NCBI GenBank assembly: GCA_002077065.1
Contig: NAJO01000009.1
Span: 868,001-932,000 of the forward strand
Source of the DNA: Cryoendolithus antarcticus
Taxonomy: Eukaryota; Ascomycota; Dothideomycetes; Cladosporiales; Cladosporiaceae
Direction of reading: 5' to 3'
Length of the DNA: 64,000 nucleotides
The position numbers were made by a program, and so were the translations under genes. A model generated the notes under the pieces. The model was not told the origin of the DNA. It searched no databases and worked only from the letters and a program-made list of their open reading frames with translations. Position 1 is the stretch's first letter. The number at the start of each line of letters is the position of its first letter. Positions 42,301 to 52,809 of this stretch are shown here, in pieces.

Positions 42301-44758
42301 TGTTGATGAAGTCGTTATACGTGATCTGATCAGTACCAGACATGTCAAGGTATGTGCCAGGCTCGAATGCCGCTAGCCATCCCTTGCGTGCATCTGCCTT
42401 CTTCTTGGAAAATGCAAGATCGAGCAGCTCAGGCTCGCCATCTTGCATAGTGTGGAATTGCTTCAGATGCTTGTCAAGGTCGGCAAAGTAAATTTCGGCA
42501 TCAGTGGTGTCAGATGTACCCAATCCCTTGTAGTACTTGTGATCCCAGCCCTTCTCATGGCCGGGCTGGAGCTTCCAATTCTCGTACTCAGGCATCGTGA
42601 AGAAGTCATGCTTTGCCTTAGGCTTCTTCTGGTCACCTTTCCACACCTTCACGATAGGCGTGATGAACTCCAGCAGGAAGCCTGGAAGCCTCAGCAAGCT
42701 GGGAAATTGCACTTGCAGGAAGTTGATAAGCAAGCCCTTGATATGCGAACCGTCGTGGTCTTGATCTGTCATGATCATAAGGTGTCCGTATCGCAGACCT
42801 TTGGTGTCTTGGTAATCCTTCTTATGCTGCAGACCCATGAACTTCTTGATGTTCTGAATTTCTGCGTTCTTTGAGATCTGGTCGATGGACGCATCTCGTA
42901 CGTTCAGCATCTTACCACGCAGAGGAAAGACACCGAAAAGATCTGGATTCACTACGGCGCGACCAGCGAGCGCGAGTAGGGAGGCGGAGTCACCTTCTGT
43001 CAGGATGAGAGTGCACTTCCAGCCGTCCTTGGTGCCAGCTTTGTTAGCATCAGTCAACTTCGAGTTGTTCATGCGCTGTCGCCTGTTGCCGTCAGACTTG
43101 GCCAGCAGCTTGTCACCCTTCTGCTGGGCAAAGTGGATAATATTGTTGACAGCTTCGGTCTTCGCGATCTCCTTCAAGAACTTGTCACTGACTTGCGGCT
43201 TACTGCCAAAAGCACTCGCCTTTGTCGTGAGCTGCTCTTTCGTTTGAGATGTGAAGGCTGGGTTGACGATCGAACAATTGACGAAGAGGAAGATGTGGTT
43301 CTTGATCTGTGCCTTCTTGAGCTTCACGCCGCCCTTATTCTTCTTGTTGACGATCTCCTCGAGCTTGTCGATGATCTGATCTGCTACGAAGTTGACGTGT
43401 GTGCCGCCATGTGTTGTGGCGATCGAATTGACGAATGAGACTTGCTGGAAGGAGCCATCCGAGACTGCAAAGCCGATCTCCCATCGCTCGTGCGGGTTGT
43501 CCGTCAGGATGACCTGCTCAGGTGCCTTGCCGTTATCCGCGATATTCTCGGTCTTGATGGCATTGGTATGCATTTCCATGTACTGCTTGAACTTGCTGAT
43601 CTTGATGCGATTGTCGTTCAGCCAGACCTTGACGCCCGAGACGCAACCCGCCATATCGTACACTCTGCGCTTTACAAGCGCTTCGAAGTCATCGTCCATC
43701 TCATCCATGCCGAATTTGGCAAAGTCAGGCTTGAAGGTGATCTGGGTGTAGTCCTCCGACTTTCCAGCGGACGTGATCTTAGCCTCGCCCATCACGCTCA
43801 TGTTCTTTCGCCATGTCTGCCGGTACTTCTGCTTACTCTTGGAGTCAACAGTCTCCAGGGTAAACTCGGTGCTGTAGATGTTTGTGAGCTTTGCGCCGTA
43901 CCCGTTGCGTCCACCCGTGATCTTCGCTTCCTCGTCATCGTAATTCGAGGATGTGAGCAGGTGCCCGAAGATCATCTCCGGAATGTAGATGCCCTCCTTT
44001 GCATGCATCTCGATGGGTATACCGTGGCCGTTGTTGCGCACTGAGATCAGCCCTGCCTCACGGTCTACCACCACCCGCATCTCGTTCATGTTCTTGTCGC
44101 GTTGCCTATTGTCTGCGGCATTCACCAGGATTTCATCGAAGATCTTGTACAGCCCAGGCACGAAAGTGACTTTGCGATTCTCCATACTCTCCGTCTCCGA
44201 GTTGAACACCCACATCTGCTCCGTCGTCTTCTCCACCGAGCCGATGTAGGTGTCCGGGCGCTTGAGGATATGCTCGAGCTGTGTGAGTCTCTGGTACTGA
44301 TCTGAGGATGTCCCCTTCTTCCCCGCCGAGACCTTCGTGTCGGCGCCATCATAGCCATTGCTCTCGTTCTCGATCTCCATGAGCGGCTTCGATGCCTTCT
44401 TGGTGACAGGTGCCTTCTTCTGCTTCTTCGCAGACGGAGGTGTGTTTGACAAGAGAGAGTCGTCGTTCAACGAAGGGTCATCGTGGTCAGAGTTCTCCTC
44501 GTCAGAGTCCGGTTGCGCGCGCTTCTTCGACTTGGGCGCTAGCTTTGTGGTTTTGAGTGTCGTTTGCTTCGTTACCTTGGTCGCAGGCGCCTTCTTCGCT
44601 GGAGCCTTTACCGCAGGCTTGGCTTTCTGTCCTCTTATCAGCACGTGAAGGTCATACATGCGCATCCATGAGATACTCACAGCCTTTGGGAGTGGCTTCG
44701 GCTCAAAGTCGTCGCTGGCGTCCATCTCGAACGCGGATCCATCCATCGAGTCGTCCAT
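39377..44758 (-). CDS. TOP2: DNA topoisomerase II
   Basis: Exons 44681-44758 and 39377-44626 give 1775 aa. The 54-nt intron (44627-44680, GTGAGT...GGACAG) is stop-free and in frame, and removing it joins PKPLPKA to KAKPAVKAPAKK. Type IIA parts are in order: GHKL ATPase (ILVNAADNRQRD, RNNGHGIPIEMH, GRNGYGAKLTNIYS), TOPRIM (LTEGDSASLLALAGR, PLRGKMLNVRD, DQDHDGSHIKGL), breakage-reunion domain (GLKPSQRKVLYTCFRRN), active-site Tyr in AASARYIYTRLSPF, and the GADGIGTGWST loop. The enzyme passes duplexes through double-strand breaks to decatenate chromosomes in mitosis. The C-terminal 400 residues are disordered, with alternating Lys/Ala/Pro and acidic blocks and a very acidic end (EEEEESEAEFEEDESD), the usual site of NLS and phosphorylation. 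Confidence 0.97.
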   Translation of the reverse strand: MDDSMDGSAFEMDASDDFEPKPLPKAVSISWMRMYDLHVLIRGQKAKPAVKAPAKKAPATKVTKQTTLKTTKLAPKSKKRAQPDSDEENSDHDDPSLNDDSLLSNTPPSAKKQKKAPVTKKASKPLMEIENESNGYDGADTKVSAGKKGTSSDQYQRLTQLEHILKRPDTYIGSVEKTTEQMWVFNSETESMENRKVTFVPGLYKIFDEILVNAADNRQRDKNMNEMRVVVDREAGLISVRNNGHGIPIEMHAKEGIYIPEMIFGHLLTSSNYDDEEAKITGGRNGYGAKLTNIYSTEFTLETVDSKSKQKYRQTWRKNMSVMGEAKITSAGKSEDYTQITFKPDFAKFGMDEMDDDFEALVKRRVYDMAGCVSGVKVWLNDNRIKISKFKQYMEMHTNAIKTENIADNGKAPEQVILTDNPHERWEIGFAVSDGSFQQVSFVNSIATTHGGTHVNFVADQIIDKLEEIVNKKNKGGVKLKKAQIKNHIFLFVNCSIVNPAFTSQTKEQLTTKASAFGSKPQVSDKFLKEIAKTEAVNNIIHFAQQKGDKLLAKSDGNRRQRMNNSKLTDANKAGTKDGWKCTLILTEGDSASLLALAGRAVVNPDLFGVFPLRGKMLNVRDASIDQISKNAEIQNIKKFMGLQHKKDYQDTKGLRYGHLMIMTDQDHDGSHIKGLLINFLQVQFPSLLRLPGFLLEFITPIVKVWKGDQKKPKAKHDFFTMPEYENWKLQPGHEKGWDHKYYKGLGTSDTTDAEIYFADLDKHLKQFHTMQDGEPELLDLAFSKKKADARKGWLAAFEPGTYLDMSGTDQITYNDFINKELILFSMADNQRSIPSVVDGLKPSQRKVLYTCFRRNLKKDIKVVELAGSVSGLTAYAYGETSMQQTIVGLAQTFVGSNNINCLEPSGNFGSRLQGGNDAASARYIYTRLSPFARRIFHQTDEALLTYNTDDGKTIEPEMYSPIVPMVLINGADGIGTGWSTSIPNYSPVEIIENLKLRMHGSKEDMKPMMPWFRGWTGETQVEGDARFKFTGRVTETGDCEVEITELPVRYWTQTFKDKLEDIIKAEKTPSFIKDYTEYNTPSKVHFIIKIEEKRWAEVSRGLVEAFKLSSTMSTTNLVAFDPEGRLAKYPTVLDIMEEFYAHRLKMYQKRKKYMLDEMQKDLERLSNQARFIKMIIDGKLIVSKKKKAALVAELQKLNFTRFPKVVDAKKEGEFEAVVTNTHEDDEDSVETAAGASDYDYLLGMAIWSLTQERVEKLLRQIGDKEDEITALSAKSPKDLWTTDLDALLEEWQTQLDEEVAREKKVRAKGRRASAKLGIGAGKGGSKKRKANEDSDDESDGSFAVSKKAKVAPKPAVKKANATSNLLSMGLGLVNGVEQKPVVGPPAEQQQTLDSLVVREAAVPVTSAAAALAAKSKSAAVVEELSDEEEVDVKPQKAAAARKPTAKPAARKVISDDEDDEEDAPPVKATSRNAAAPKGRTARPTAIKDDEDDDSLLESHASAPSAPVPAAAKPRAARAAAQKPKAYSNMVDSDDDDLSVDDLPDVSAMVKGIGPPFTSDGATRFFHPATAGTAAVSRPGSSTAAAAALAKAKAKKPIVEDDDISMDETDWGKLAQNSPHKVSDRTLLSEGGSDAEMEDVRPKPKPKTIAAAKAPAQKPKAAPTAALKPKKAPAAAAAPKVLPLSPAAKAYAAKQAKQASAGAATKPAPVKRPASKLKHSILSEDEDESADDLVNDLLSDEDMEDNGVRVAAPAAARPARRAAAAKPKAKYVVSDEDEEEEESEAEFEEDESD
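44627..44680 (-). other. Stop-free 54-nt intron in TOP2
   Basis: Canonical GTGAGT donor and GGACAG acceptor. Retention would add 18 residues without a frameshift. Confidence 0.75.
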
Positions 44759-45375
44759 GGTCGCGCTGACCTGTGTTAGTATTCCAGAAGTTGTCCAGGT
44801 CCAGCTGCACCTCAGTAAAGAGCGTGATGGTCGAAGGTGTTGTTCAGTTTGGAGGTGCAGTGTTTACTTACGCGACGCGCTAGTCCTCGGATCGCGGCAA
44901 GCACCGCCGCTTCACATACCACGCGAGACTTTTGGCCTGACGTTTAAGGCTTCAACCTTTATCCATTCCAGTTCGTGTCGTCTTTTGGAGAACTGGCAGA
45001 GTCTCCAAGTACTACCACAGGCACCACACCAGGAGTCGCGCGATTGCGGCGAGCGGGAGTGAAAGCAGTGATAGATTGACTGGGCTTTGCAAGTAGAGCT
45101 AGGGAATGACAGTGCTATTCACGCTGTATAAAATTTGCTGAGCATCTGGTCTACCCATAGTATGTGCATCTGCGATCACTCAGGCTGTCTACCAATGAAT
45201 GTTCTCGTCGTCATCGATGCTCGACGCAAGCATATGTCGAGCTCCTCAGGCTCATCCTTAGCTCCGTGTGCCTAGTACTCACGCAAGTCCACCCCAACGC
45301 CTCGCTAAACCCAAATACCCTCAAAGTCGCATGCCCGAGAAGACATGGTGAGGATCGCTCCCATCCAAGCACCTC
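44759..45375. other. Intergenic region between TOP2 and SNU23
   Basis: This 617-bp gap holds the TOP2 promoter. No ORF is supported. Confidence 0.5.
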
Positions 45376-46020
45376 TCAACAGATCACCCCATCGTTCTCG
45401 ACCTTCACCTCCCTCACGCCCTCCCCACCCTTCGTCCGTCTCCTCTTCTCATTCCTCGCCCTCCTCTTCTCCTCCCGAATCCTCTCCTCATCCTCCCTCG
45501 CAACCTCAATCCTAGTCCCCAAATCCACCGTCTCCCGACTCCTCTCCTCCTCACGTTTCCGCTTCAACCACTCAAAGCGCTCCTTCACCTCCTCCAGCCC
45601 CGCTCGCCTCACCTCCCCACTCTCTCCGGTAGCGAGTAGATGCTGCTTACTATTCAGATGCTCCACGAATTGCAGATTATCTTTGAATGTCAGATCACAG
45701 TCTTCGCAGTAGAACCCTGCTCCTTTGCCGCGTTTGCCTTGACCGGCGCCGGCGGGCACGATCTGGGTTTTGCCGACTTGGTCTGCGACGTTGAGACGCT
45801 GCTTGCGGGCTTCTGTCTCCTTTGCATCTGGAGGTGTTGAAGCGCGGGCATGGTACTTTTTGCCTGCTATGGCGGCTTCGTAGCGCAGCTTGCCTTCTTC
45901 TTTGTGTCGCGCATCGCTTTCAAGGGCCTTGGCTGCGTACTCTGTTTTGTCCCAGGTCTTGCGATGACCAGCATCATTTCCGCCCGCGGCGCCGTATGCG
46001 CCATCTTTTCTGGTGGACAT
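45376..46020 (-). CDS. SNU23: U4/U6.U5 tri-snRNP protein Snu23 (ZMAT2-like)
   Basis: A 214-aa single exon with ATG at 46020. The N-terminus (HRKTWDKTEYAAKALESDAR) is the tri-snRNP-binding helix characteristic of ZMAT2/Snu23. A matrin-type zinc finger follows: FYCEDCDLTFKDNLQFVEHL then NSKQHLL (C-x2-C-x12-H-x5-H). A coiled, highly basic Arg/Glu/Lys region ends with KRRRTKGGEG. Snu23 enters the spliceosome with the tri-snRNP and sits near the 5' splice site before activation. It is slightly longer than the yeast protein and about the size of the human one. It has a divergent start with the TBC gene, 455 bp apart. Confidence 0.92.
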   Translation of the reverse strand: MSTRKDGAYGAAGGNDAGHRKTWDKTEYAAKALESDARHKEEGKLRYEAAIAGKKYHARASTPPDAKETEARKQRLNVADQVGKTQIVPAGAGQGKRGKGAGFYCEDCDLTFKDNLQFVEHLNSKQHLLATGESGEVRRAGLEEVKERFEWLKRKREEERSRETVDLGTRIEVAREDEERIREEKRRARNEKRRRTKGGEGVREVKVENDGVIC

Positions 46021-46475
46021 GATTGTGTGGTTTATTGAAGGCCAGGATCATGGAGGATAATGTCCGATGATGTCAAAGGTATAATCATTGACACGTGAGA
46101 GTGAAACACGAAGCCACGTGGGAACGCGTCAAACGGTGTTTCAGGGGTCGAAGCCAAAGCCGCAGGACGGGGGTACCCAGGCCAGACGGCCGATGATTGA
46201 GATGGACTCTCCTGATCGCCGTTTCATATCTGCAGGAACTCATTCCCTGCAAGATTGTCTACCTTCGTCGTCCATCCATTGCGTTGTAGCGGGCTTGGGA
46301 GTTCCTTTGTGCCTTGTCTAGATTCGTTACCCGAACACTCGGGATTGCTCACTTGCTGGCTGAAAGCATTGCTTGCATGAGGGAGATAGTACTAAGAACA
46401 TACGAGTACTAGAGGGAGCGGGAGGAGGAACGGAGTCTCCGATCAGCCGTAGAGGGAGTCCTGCTACTGTACAGC
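46021..46475. promoter_or_regulatory. Divergent promoter region, SNU23 and TBC gene
   Basis: 455 bp between divergent start codons; no specific element can be assigned. Confidence 0.4.
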
Positions 46476-49400
46476 ATGGCGGAAGCAGAGCGGGAGCATT
46501 CGACCAGACATGGAGAGGAGATGAGCACAAAGGAAGAGCTTGATCTGGAGACTTCGAGCAGCGAAGAGGAGGAGGAGGAGGAGGAGGACTTCGAGACTCC
46601 GAGTGTGTTCTATGACAGTCAGACAAGTGCTGGAGGGCGTGATCAGTACTTTGGCGAGCACAGTGCAGAGCACGCTCAAGTTACTAGCCAGACTGGCTCC
46701 ACGACGACCAGGCCGCTATCGGCATCTCCCAATGCTCCCAGTCTGTCGACCGTCAATGGAGAGGCAGGTTCGACGCAAGAGGGCTTGATCGGCGGTGCCG
46801 ACCTTGACGAAGCTCCCATGGCCGAGACGAAGCCCCGCGCGGAAGACGAGATACACGAGGCTGAGGAGGAGTCTGAAGACGACGAGGCAGAGCCTGAGAT
46901 GGCACAGGTCACCACCGTGGCGGATGCCATCGATCATGCTGCCGATGAGACAGTACAACCGCCTGAGCCTGTCAAGGTCGAAGTCAATCAGCTTTTCCAA
47001 GCCAGCACCAATGACTTGACTGCAAGCCCGGCGGACGACCTGGCCACTGGCCAAAGTCTCGACGATGGACGTGACGCGCAGAGCTATGGCTCAGCAGAGC
47101 GTACGGCATCACCAGAGCCTGAGACGCCCGTCTCGCCTGTGACTCCGCGGGAGGATCGATTTTCGACCGCAAGCATGGCTTCGATAGACTTGTCAGAAAC
47201 GGACCTCGACTATGATCAATACTCGGCAGAGCAGCTGAACGAGTTCCTTGCTACACCGCGTGCCAGTAGCATGCGTAACAGTGGGCACATGCGCAAGCCT
47301 AGCAGTCTCGAGATTCTACAGAACTCATGGGCGCCTTCAAGACAGAGCACGCTATTCGATGCAGCCAAGGATACACCACCAGAGACGCCAGCTGAGGAAG
47401 TGGACGTGGACGAAGGTAAGGCGAGACACAGTGTGCACTTCGAGACGGCAGATGCTGTGAGCATGCGTAGTGTGTCGACTACACCATCTGTTACGGTCGT
47501 CAGAGCTGGCTCAGTGCGGTCAGTCAACAGTAATGGCACTACGACGAGAGGATCACGATCGTCAGATGAGGAGCTTAACGAAGTCGACTGGTCACAGTTG
47601 GAGCGGAACGAGCAGCAGGAGAAGACAGACAAGGAGTTGGGTGAAGGCGTGGAAGACGAGTCGACCGCTTTCCTACTTGCACGACTGGAGCAGGAGAACG
47701 CGCTCTTGACGTCGAATCCAAAAGCAGCCACGAACTGGAACGAGTCACGGAAACGCAGGGAAAGTCGTCCTCCCAGCATCGCTCATTTGAAGAAGCTTGT
47801 GAACGGCACAAATGATGGAGTCTCACATCGATTCAGCATTGCATCGACTATGACAGTGCCAGAAGAGCCGCCACCAATGACTGAGCTGGAGTTCTGGGCA
47901 GCGCTGGTACAAGACTACCCTTCGACTGCGACTCGGCTACCGACTTTGACGACCTCAAAGATCCGATCTGGCATCCCACTACCGCTGCGTGGAGTCGTCT
48001 GGCAGAGTATGGCAGGTGCCCGGGACAAGCATCTCGAGGAGTCCTTCGATCGACTTGTCGGCGAGACAAGTCCATATGAGGGCATTATCAACAAAGACGT
48101 CGGTCGGTCTTTCCCGGGTGTAGAGCTGTTCAGAGACGCGGATGGTGAGGGCCAGAAGATGCTGGGGAGGGTACTGAAGTGTTTCTCGTTGCACGATAAG
48201 GAGATCGGGTATTGCCAGGGCCTGGGCTTCCTGGTCGGTCCATTGCTTATGAATATGGGCGAGCGGGAGGCATTTTGCGTGCTCGTAAGGTGAGTGACTT
48301 GCTCCTCCTCGAGAAGACTAGACGGTGCTGACAACTCGCAGATTGATGGATCACTACTCCTTGCAGGCGTCCTTCCTGCCCTCGCTGTCCGGATTACATA
48401 TGCGGATCTATCAATTCAGCGCGCTGCTCAAGCAACTGCACCCGGCACTATCGGAGCATTTTGCTGGACTTGGAATCGAGCCTGCATACCTCAGCCAGTG
48501 GTTCTTATCTTTCTTTGCGGTGACTTGCCCGCTGCCAATGCTTTTCCGGATCTACGATGTCATCTTCGCTGAAGGCGCGAACGAGACGGTGATGCGGGTC
48601 GCACTTGCTCTAATCAGACGCAATGAGGAGACCCTGCTCAACAGCAACGAGTTTGAAGACATCATGCAGCTGCTCCTGGGGCGGGCAGTGTGGGACAGCT
48701 ACGGCTGCAACCCGGATGAGCTTGTGGACGACTTCACAACACTGGGCAGCGAGATCACACATGCGCGCTTGGCAGAGCTGGAAAGAGAGTTCGAGTCGCA
48801 GTCGAACGAGGTCGTAGGCGAGCGCGCTGGCTTCTTACCTGATGTGCAGGCAGCCGCAGGTCGATTTCTCGGCCGACTGTGGGCACCCAATCATACGCCA
48901 ACGAAGTCCACCAGCACCCTCGCGCCTGCGTCGGCCGAGAAGGATCGCGGCAGCTTCCTCCGTCGCAGTCCCAGTAAGCAGAGCATGAGCACGCTCAACG
49001 ATGGCTACGACGGCACGAGCTCAGGCTCTGGCAGTACAGGCAGCACAGCAGCAACAGAGGTTGACGACTCACATCGCGAAAGCTCAGCAGACGCCATGAG
49101 CATGAAGTCGAAAGCCGAGTCTATCCGTACCACGCAAAGCTATGCGCCGGGTATGAGCAAAGAGGACCGCGACTTGCATAGCCAGATTGAAGACTTGCTC
49201 ACTGCACTTAGTGAGATGCAGAGGGAGCATGCTATGATGGCTGCGATGCTGCAGAGGGAAAGGGAGGAGAGGAACGATGATCATCGGGTCGTGAGACAGC
49301 TGGTGGGTAGGCTACAGGGTGGCGAGGGCGACTCTAAAGTGACTTCCGTGGAGGAACGAAGACGGACGATGCCTGCACCCTCCAAGGATGTCGTCAGCGA

Positions 49401-50652
49401 GCGGCGCCTCAGCCAGCCGGATGCACGAAGGAGTAGGGATGACGACGATGTCTCTCAATTACTCGAGCAAGTCACAGAACGTCTTGACACCAACCCACGC
49501 TACTCTGCAAGTTTCGAGACAAAAGCACATCTGCGGAACGCTCTCACTCGCTCACGCGAGCAGCTCGGCACCGAGGAGCATCGTAACAGAGATCTCACTG
49601 CTCGCATCGAAGAAGCTACTTCCACGATCGTAGCATTTCAGGTGGACAACGACGATCTACGATCCGAAGTCGACGAGCTGCGCACTCGAGTCAACGAGGA
49701 GTTCAAGGAGCGACAACGCCTCGATCACACTGTGCGGGATCTGCAAGCACAAGCGCGCAGCGTCGAGCGCAGAGAGCGACTGAAGCGCGAGTCGAGCATG
49801 AACGAGGTGCCTACACTGAGCCGCATCAACACGAACGACGACGGGCGACGAGGCTCGATGATCGGTTCGCCAGCTGGCCTGCGTGAGCTCAAACTTGGCC
49901 GCAGAGAAAGCACCTCCTCAATGGAGCGTATGAGACCTATGCGAGGTAGCTCTCGTGCCCTGCCTCCGCCACCGCCTGAGAAGGATGACCCGCGACCAGT
50001 GGAGGTCAATGAGCCTGCGAGCACATCATCGACGCCTACAGTCTCGCCGCAAGCCGCACTGCCGCCCTCGCTACCTGCAGCACCGGGCAATCTCCTCGCG
50101 CCACCACCTCCAGTGACTTCAGGCGGCTTCCATAGCCGATCGTCCTCCCTCGCAACGCAAGCCATCCTCGCCACGCCATCCCACGAACCAGCACCCGAAG
50201 AAGCCCTCTTGCTCGAACTCGTGAACGCCAAAACAGCCGAAGCGCAAGCACGGCAGGAGGTCGACGAACTCAAACGCAGTCTAGCGATTCAAAAGCGGAA
50301 ACAAGACGAGGCGCTCCAGCTGGCTCTCACGCAGGCCAGGTCCGCAACCGCAGAAGCCGAAGCGCTCAAAGCCGCCGAGACATCGCGGCTGGAAACTATC
50401 GCACGTGCCGAAGCCGAAGGTAGGGCAGAGGCAGAGAAGGCGGAGATGAATATGCTGATCGCGAACTCAAGCGAGCCAGCTACGCCTGGGGAGGAGAGTG
50501 GGAGTGGAGGCGTCAGTATTGCTGTGACGCCGAGTGCTGAGGTAGGAGGAGAAGGAGGGGAGAAGAGAACGCCTAGTGCTGGGAGTGGAGGGGGATGGTT
50601 CTGGAGTCGGAGGACGCCTAGTGCTAGCGTGAATAAGGCTGGGACGCCGTAG
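46476..50652 (+). CDS. TBC-domain Rab GTPase-activating protein (Gyp5-like)
   Basis: Exons 46476-48289 and 48342-50652, with a 52-nt GTGAGT...CTCGCAG intron (phase 2), give 1374 aa. The first 450 residues are acidic and disordered, with a Glu run near the start encoded by GAG repeats. The TBC domain spans about residues 480-760: GIPLPLRGVVWQSMAG, the arginine finger IINKDVGRSFP, the glutamine finger IGYCQGLGFLVG, and LMDHYSLQASFLPSLSGL. It stimulates GTP hydrolysis by Rabs on secretory membranes. The second half has a coiled coil (QSNEVVGERAGF..., RNRDLTARIEEATSTI...) and Pro/Ser-rich linkers; order and length resemble Gyp5/Gyl1, which act at polarised growth sites. The assignment to Gyp5 rather than another TBC group is tentative. 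Confidence 0.85.
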
Positions 50653-51051
50653 AGGGGCAAAGACGGTAGATGTATATAGAGCTGTGTACGGGAGGCTGTG
50701 TACAGCAAGCCGTCAGGCCATCTTCACAGCAGCTTCGTCCGAGCGGCGGAGCCCGTTCGCGGACGCGGCACATCTTTCTTCCATGCCTGGGATACCGACT
50801 CGCTGTGATGCGAGCGAGCCACTGGAAGTGCGGGCTCGCGTTGCACATGCGGGGCGCGATTGGGTACGTCGTTGTCGCGATCCTCCAGGAAGCTGCTGAG
50901 AAATCAAGACATTCGTCGGAGCTACATACGCTCCGGCCGAGTTGTGCAACATTGATGGCTATATGATCCCGCCATTGTGTTCGTCTTCACCCAACCTTGC
51001 CTGACAAAACACCACCAGCATAAGGCCTCCAGCATAACTCACCTTAAGCGC
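50653..51051. other. Intergenic region, TBC gene to GST
   Basis: 399 bp; no supported gene. Confidence 0.5.
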
Positions 51052-51879
51052 ATGCTTAAGCCAGCTCCCCATCGACTACAAGTCCTCCAACGCCACCTCA
51101 CCCCTTCACTACAATTCAAGAAACCTTTCTCGCAGGCGACGATGGCGCAAACAAACGGCACCCACCCCAAAATCCTGCTTTACACCAATCACGGCTGCCC
51201 CTACGCCCACCGCGCGCACATCACCCTCGATGAACTCAAGCTTCCCTACGAGGAAGTAATCATCGACCTCAACACCCCCCGTCCCCAATGGTATCTCGAC
51301 ATCAACCCGCGCGGCCTCGTGCCAACGATAAAATACACCGTCTCGGGCCTCCTAAACGAAGAAATCATCACGGAGAGCGAAGTCGTAGCGCGCTTCCTCG
51401 CTGATGCGTTTCCCTCGCCCTTCTTGCCAGGGAGCAAAGAATCCCCAACCAGTGCATTGGAGCGAGCTCGAATAAACTTCTTCATCGACACCTGGAACTC
51501 CAAAGTCGGCAACGCCATTTTCCCCATCCTCATGGCTGCCGACGAGGCGACCAAGGCCTCCAAAATCGACGCGTTTATCGCGGCCGTGGAGAAGGAGATC
51601 GAGCCGCTACTCGCGAACGCGAAGCCGTTTTTCAATGGCTCGGAGACGTTCACGCTGGCTGAAGCGATCGTTGCACCGTTTATTGTAAGGACTTATGATT
51701 ATACTGCTGACGAGACGTTGATGCCGAAGAGCGTCGTGGAGCGACTAGATGCGCTGCCAAACTTTGGGAAGTGGGCGAAACTTGTAAGGGAGAGGGCGAG
51801 TGTCAATAAGGTCTATGATGGGGCTTCGATCGCGACGAGCACGAAGGCGAGGTTGGAGAAGATGAGGGCGAAGGCGTAG
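51052..51879 (+). CDS. Glutathione S-transferase (omega-like), possible dual start
   Basis: Two in-frame ATGs compete: 51052 gives 275 aa and 51142 gives 245 aa. The extra 30 residues (MLKPAPHRLQVLQRHLTPSL...) are basic and amphipathic without acids, as in mitochondrial presequences; the second start sits in a good context (ACGATGGCG). The thioredoxin-like N-domain has YTNHGCPYAHRAHITLDEL, with Cys in the omega-class catalytic position. NPRGLVPTIKY follows, then an acidic SNAIL-type turn (ITESEVVARFLADAF) that binds glutathione. The helical C-domain follows (FNGSETFTLAEAIVAPF). Omega enzymes act as thiol transferases or glutathionyl reductases. The choice of start could direct it to both mitochondria and cytosol. 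Confidence 0.87.
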   Translation: MLKPAPHRLQVLQRHLTPSLQFKKPFSQATMAQTNGTHPKILLYTNHGCPYAHRAHITLDELKLPYEEVIIDLNTPRPQWYLDINPRGLVPTIKYTVSGLLNEEIITESEVVARFLADAFPSPFLPGSKESPTSALERARINFFIDTWNSKVGNAIFPILMAADEATKASKIDAFIAAVEKEIEPLLANAKPFFNGSETFTLAEAIVAPFIVRTYDYTADETLMPKSVVERLDALPNFGKWAKLVRERASVNKVYDGASIATSTKARLEKMRAKA

Positions 51880-52809
51880 TGGGACGGCAGAGGTGATTGC
51901 TTGGGCAAGGTCCTAGTATAGTGAAGTGGACTCGAGGCCTAGCAGCAGACTGCGATGGCTTTGCAGCACATTTCGCGTATCCAATCTCGTAACGTCGCTC
52001 GATCAAAGCCTACCCTTGTATGGTGCATTTGTTCGAACGGCTGCTCGGTAGGGTTACGCGCAACCCTAGTAAATGACAAGCTATCCTTGGGGTTACGAGG
52101 CAGAGGAAACATGCCCATAAGCAGCATTGGCGACTATAAAAGTATGAATAAGATCGTTCATGGTCTGGAGATTATTGCTGCGTTGTCGTGAAGTCAATGG
52201 CATCGTTGTAGGGCGCATTGTCATCGATTGTGATGTTTGACAGTCCGCTTGCCGACAGAACGTTCACACCCCTACTACATCGTGGTGCACCTCTCAGATC
52301 CAACGCAGGATCTTAAACAGCACGACGAAAGTCGAGGCGTGTGTGTGCAAGTACCAGGATAGGCGGCGTGCGGCGTGATCTACCTCACCTAGACGACCAC
52401 GGACCACGATGATAGAGCGTAGCGGAGGCGACGAGTCGGCAAGAGACATTGTGAAAGATTTGAAGCGTAGGTGAGGAAATGCATACACCCCTAGGACATC
52501 AACTCCTCAAAGACATATGGTACACACTCCACCCCGCATCGCTCATGCTCGTCTCAGGATCATGCTCACATGCATCTATACTTTCTCTCTCAGGTCCACT
52601 CTCCTAATATCATACCCCCTCCAGCATCAAGCCGACGCACCCACATCCGGCAACTCCCCAAAGTGCACCACAGGACTAGGCAGTGCAGCAACCTCCCGCT
52701 TCCACTTCTTGCTTCCAACCCTGATAGACTCCTTACTCTTCTTCGTCGCAGGTTCGTTCATGGCATTGCTGGCAGGCTGTAATGATGAGTGAAGCTCACT
52801 ATTGTCCGC
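51880..52809. other. Intergenic region, GST to reticulon
   Basis: This 930-bp gap between convergent genes has only short frames; no supported gene. Confidence 0.45.

Noticed and set aside
49725..50273. 182-codon minus-strand frame opposite the TBC gene
   Set aside because: Shadow of the Arg/Glu coiled coil and Pro-rich linker.
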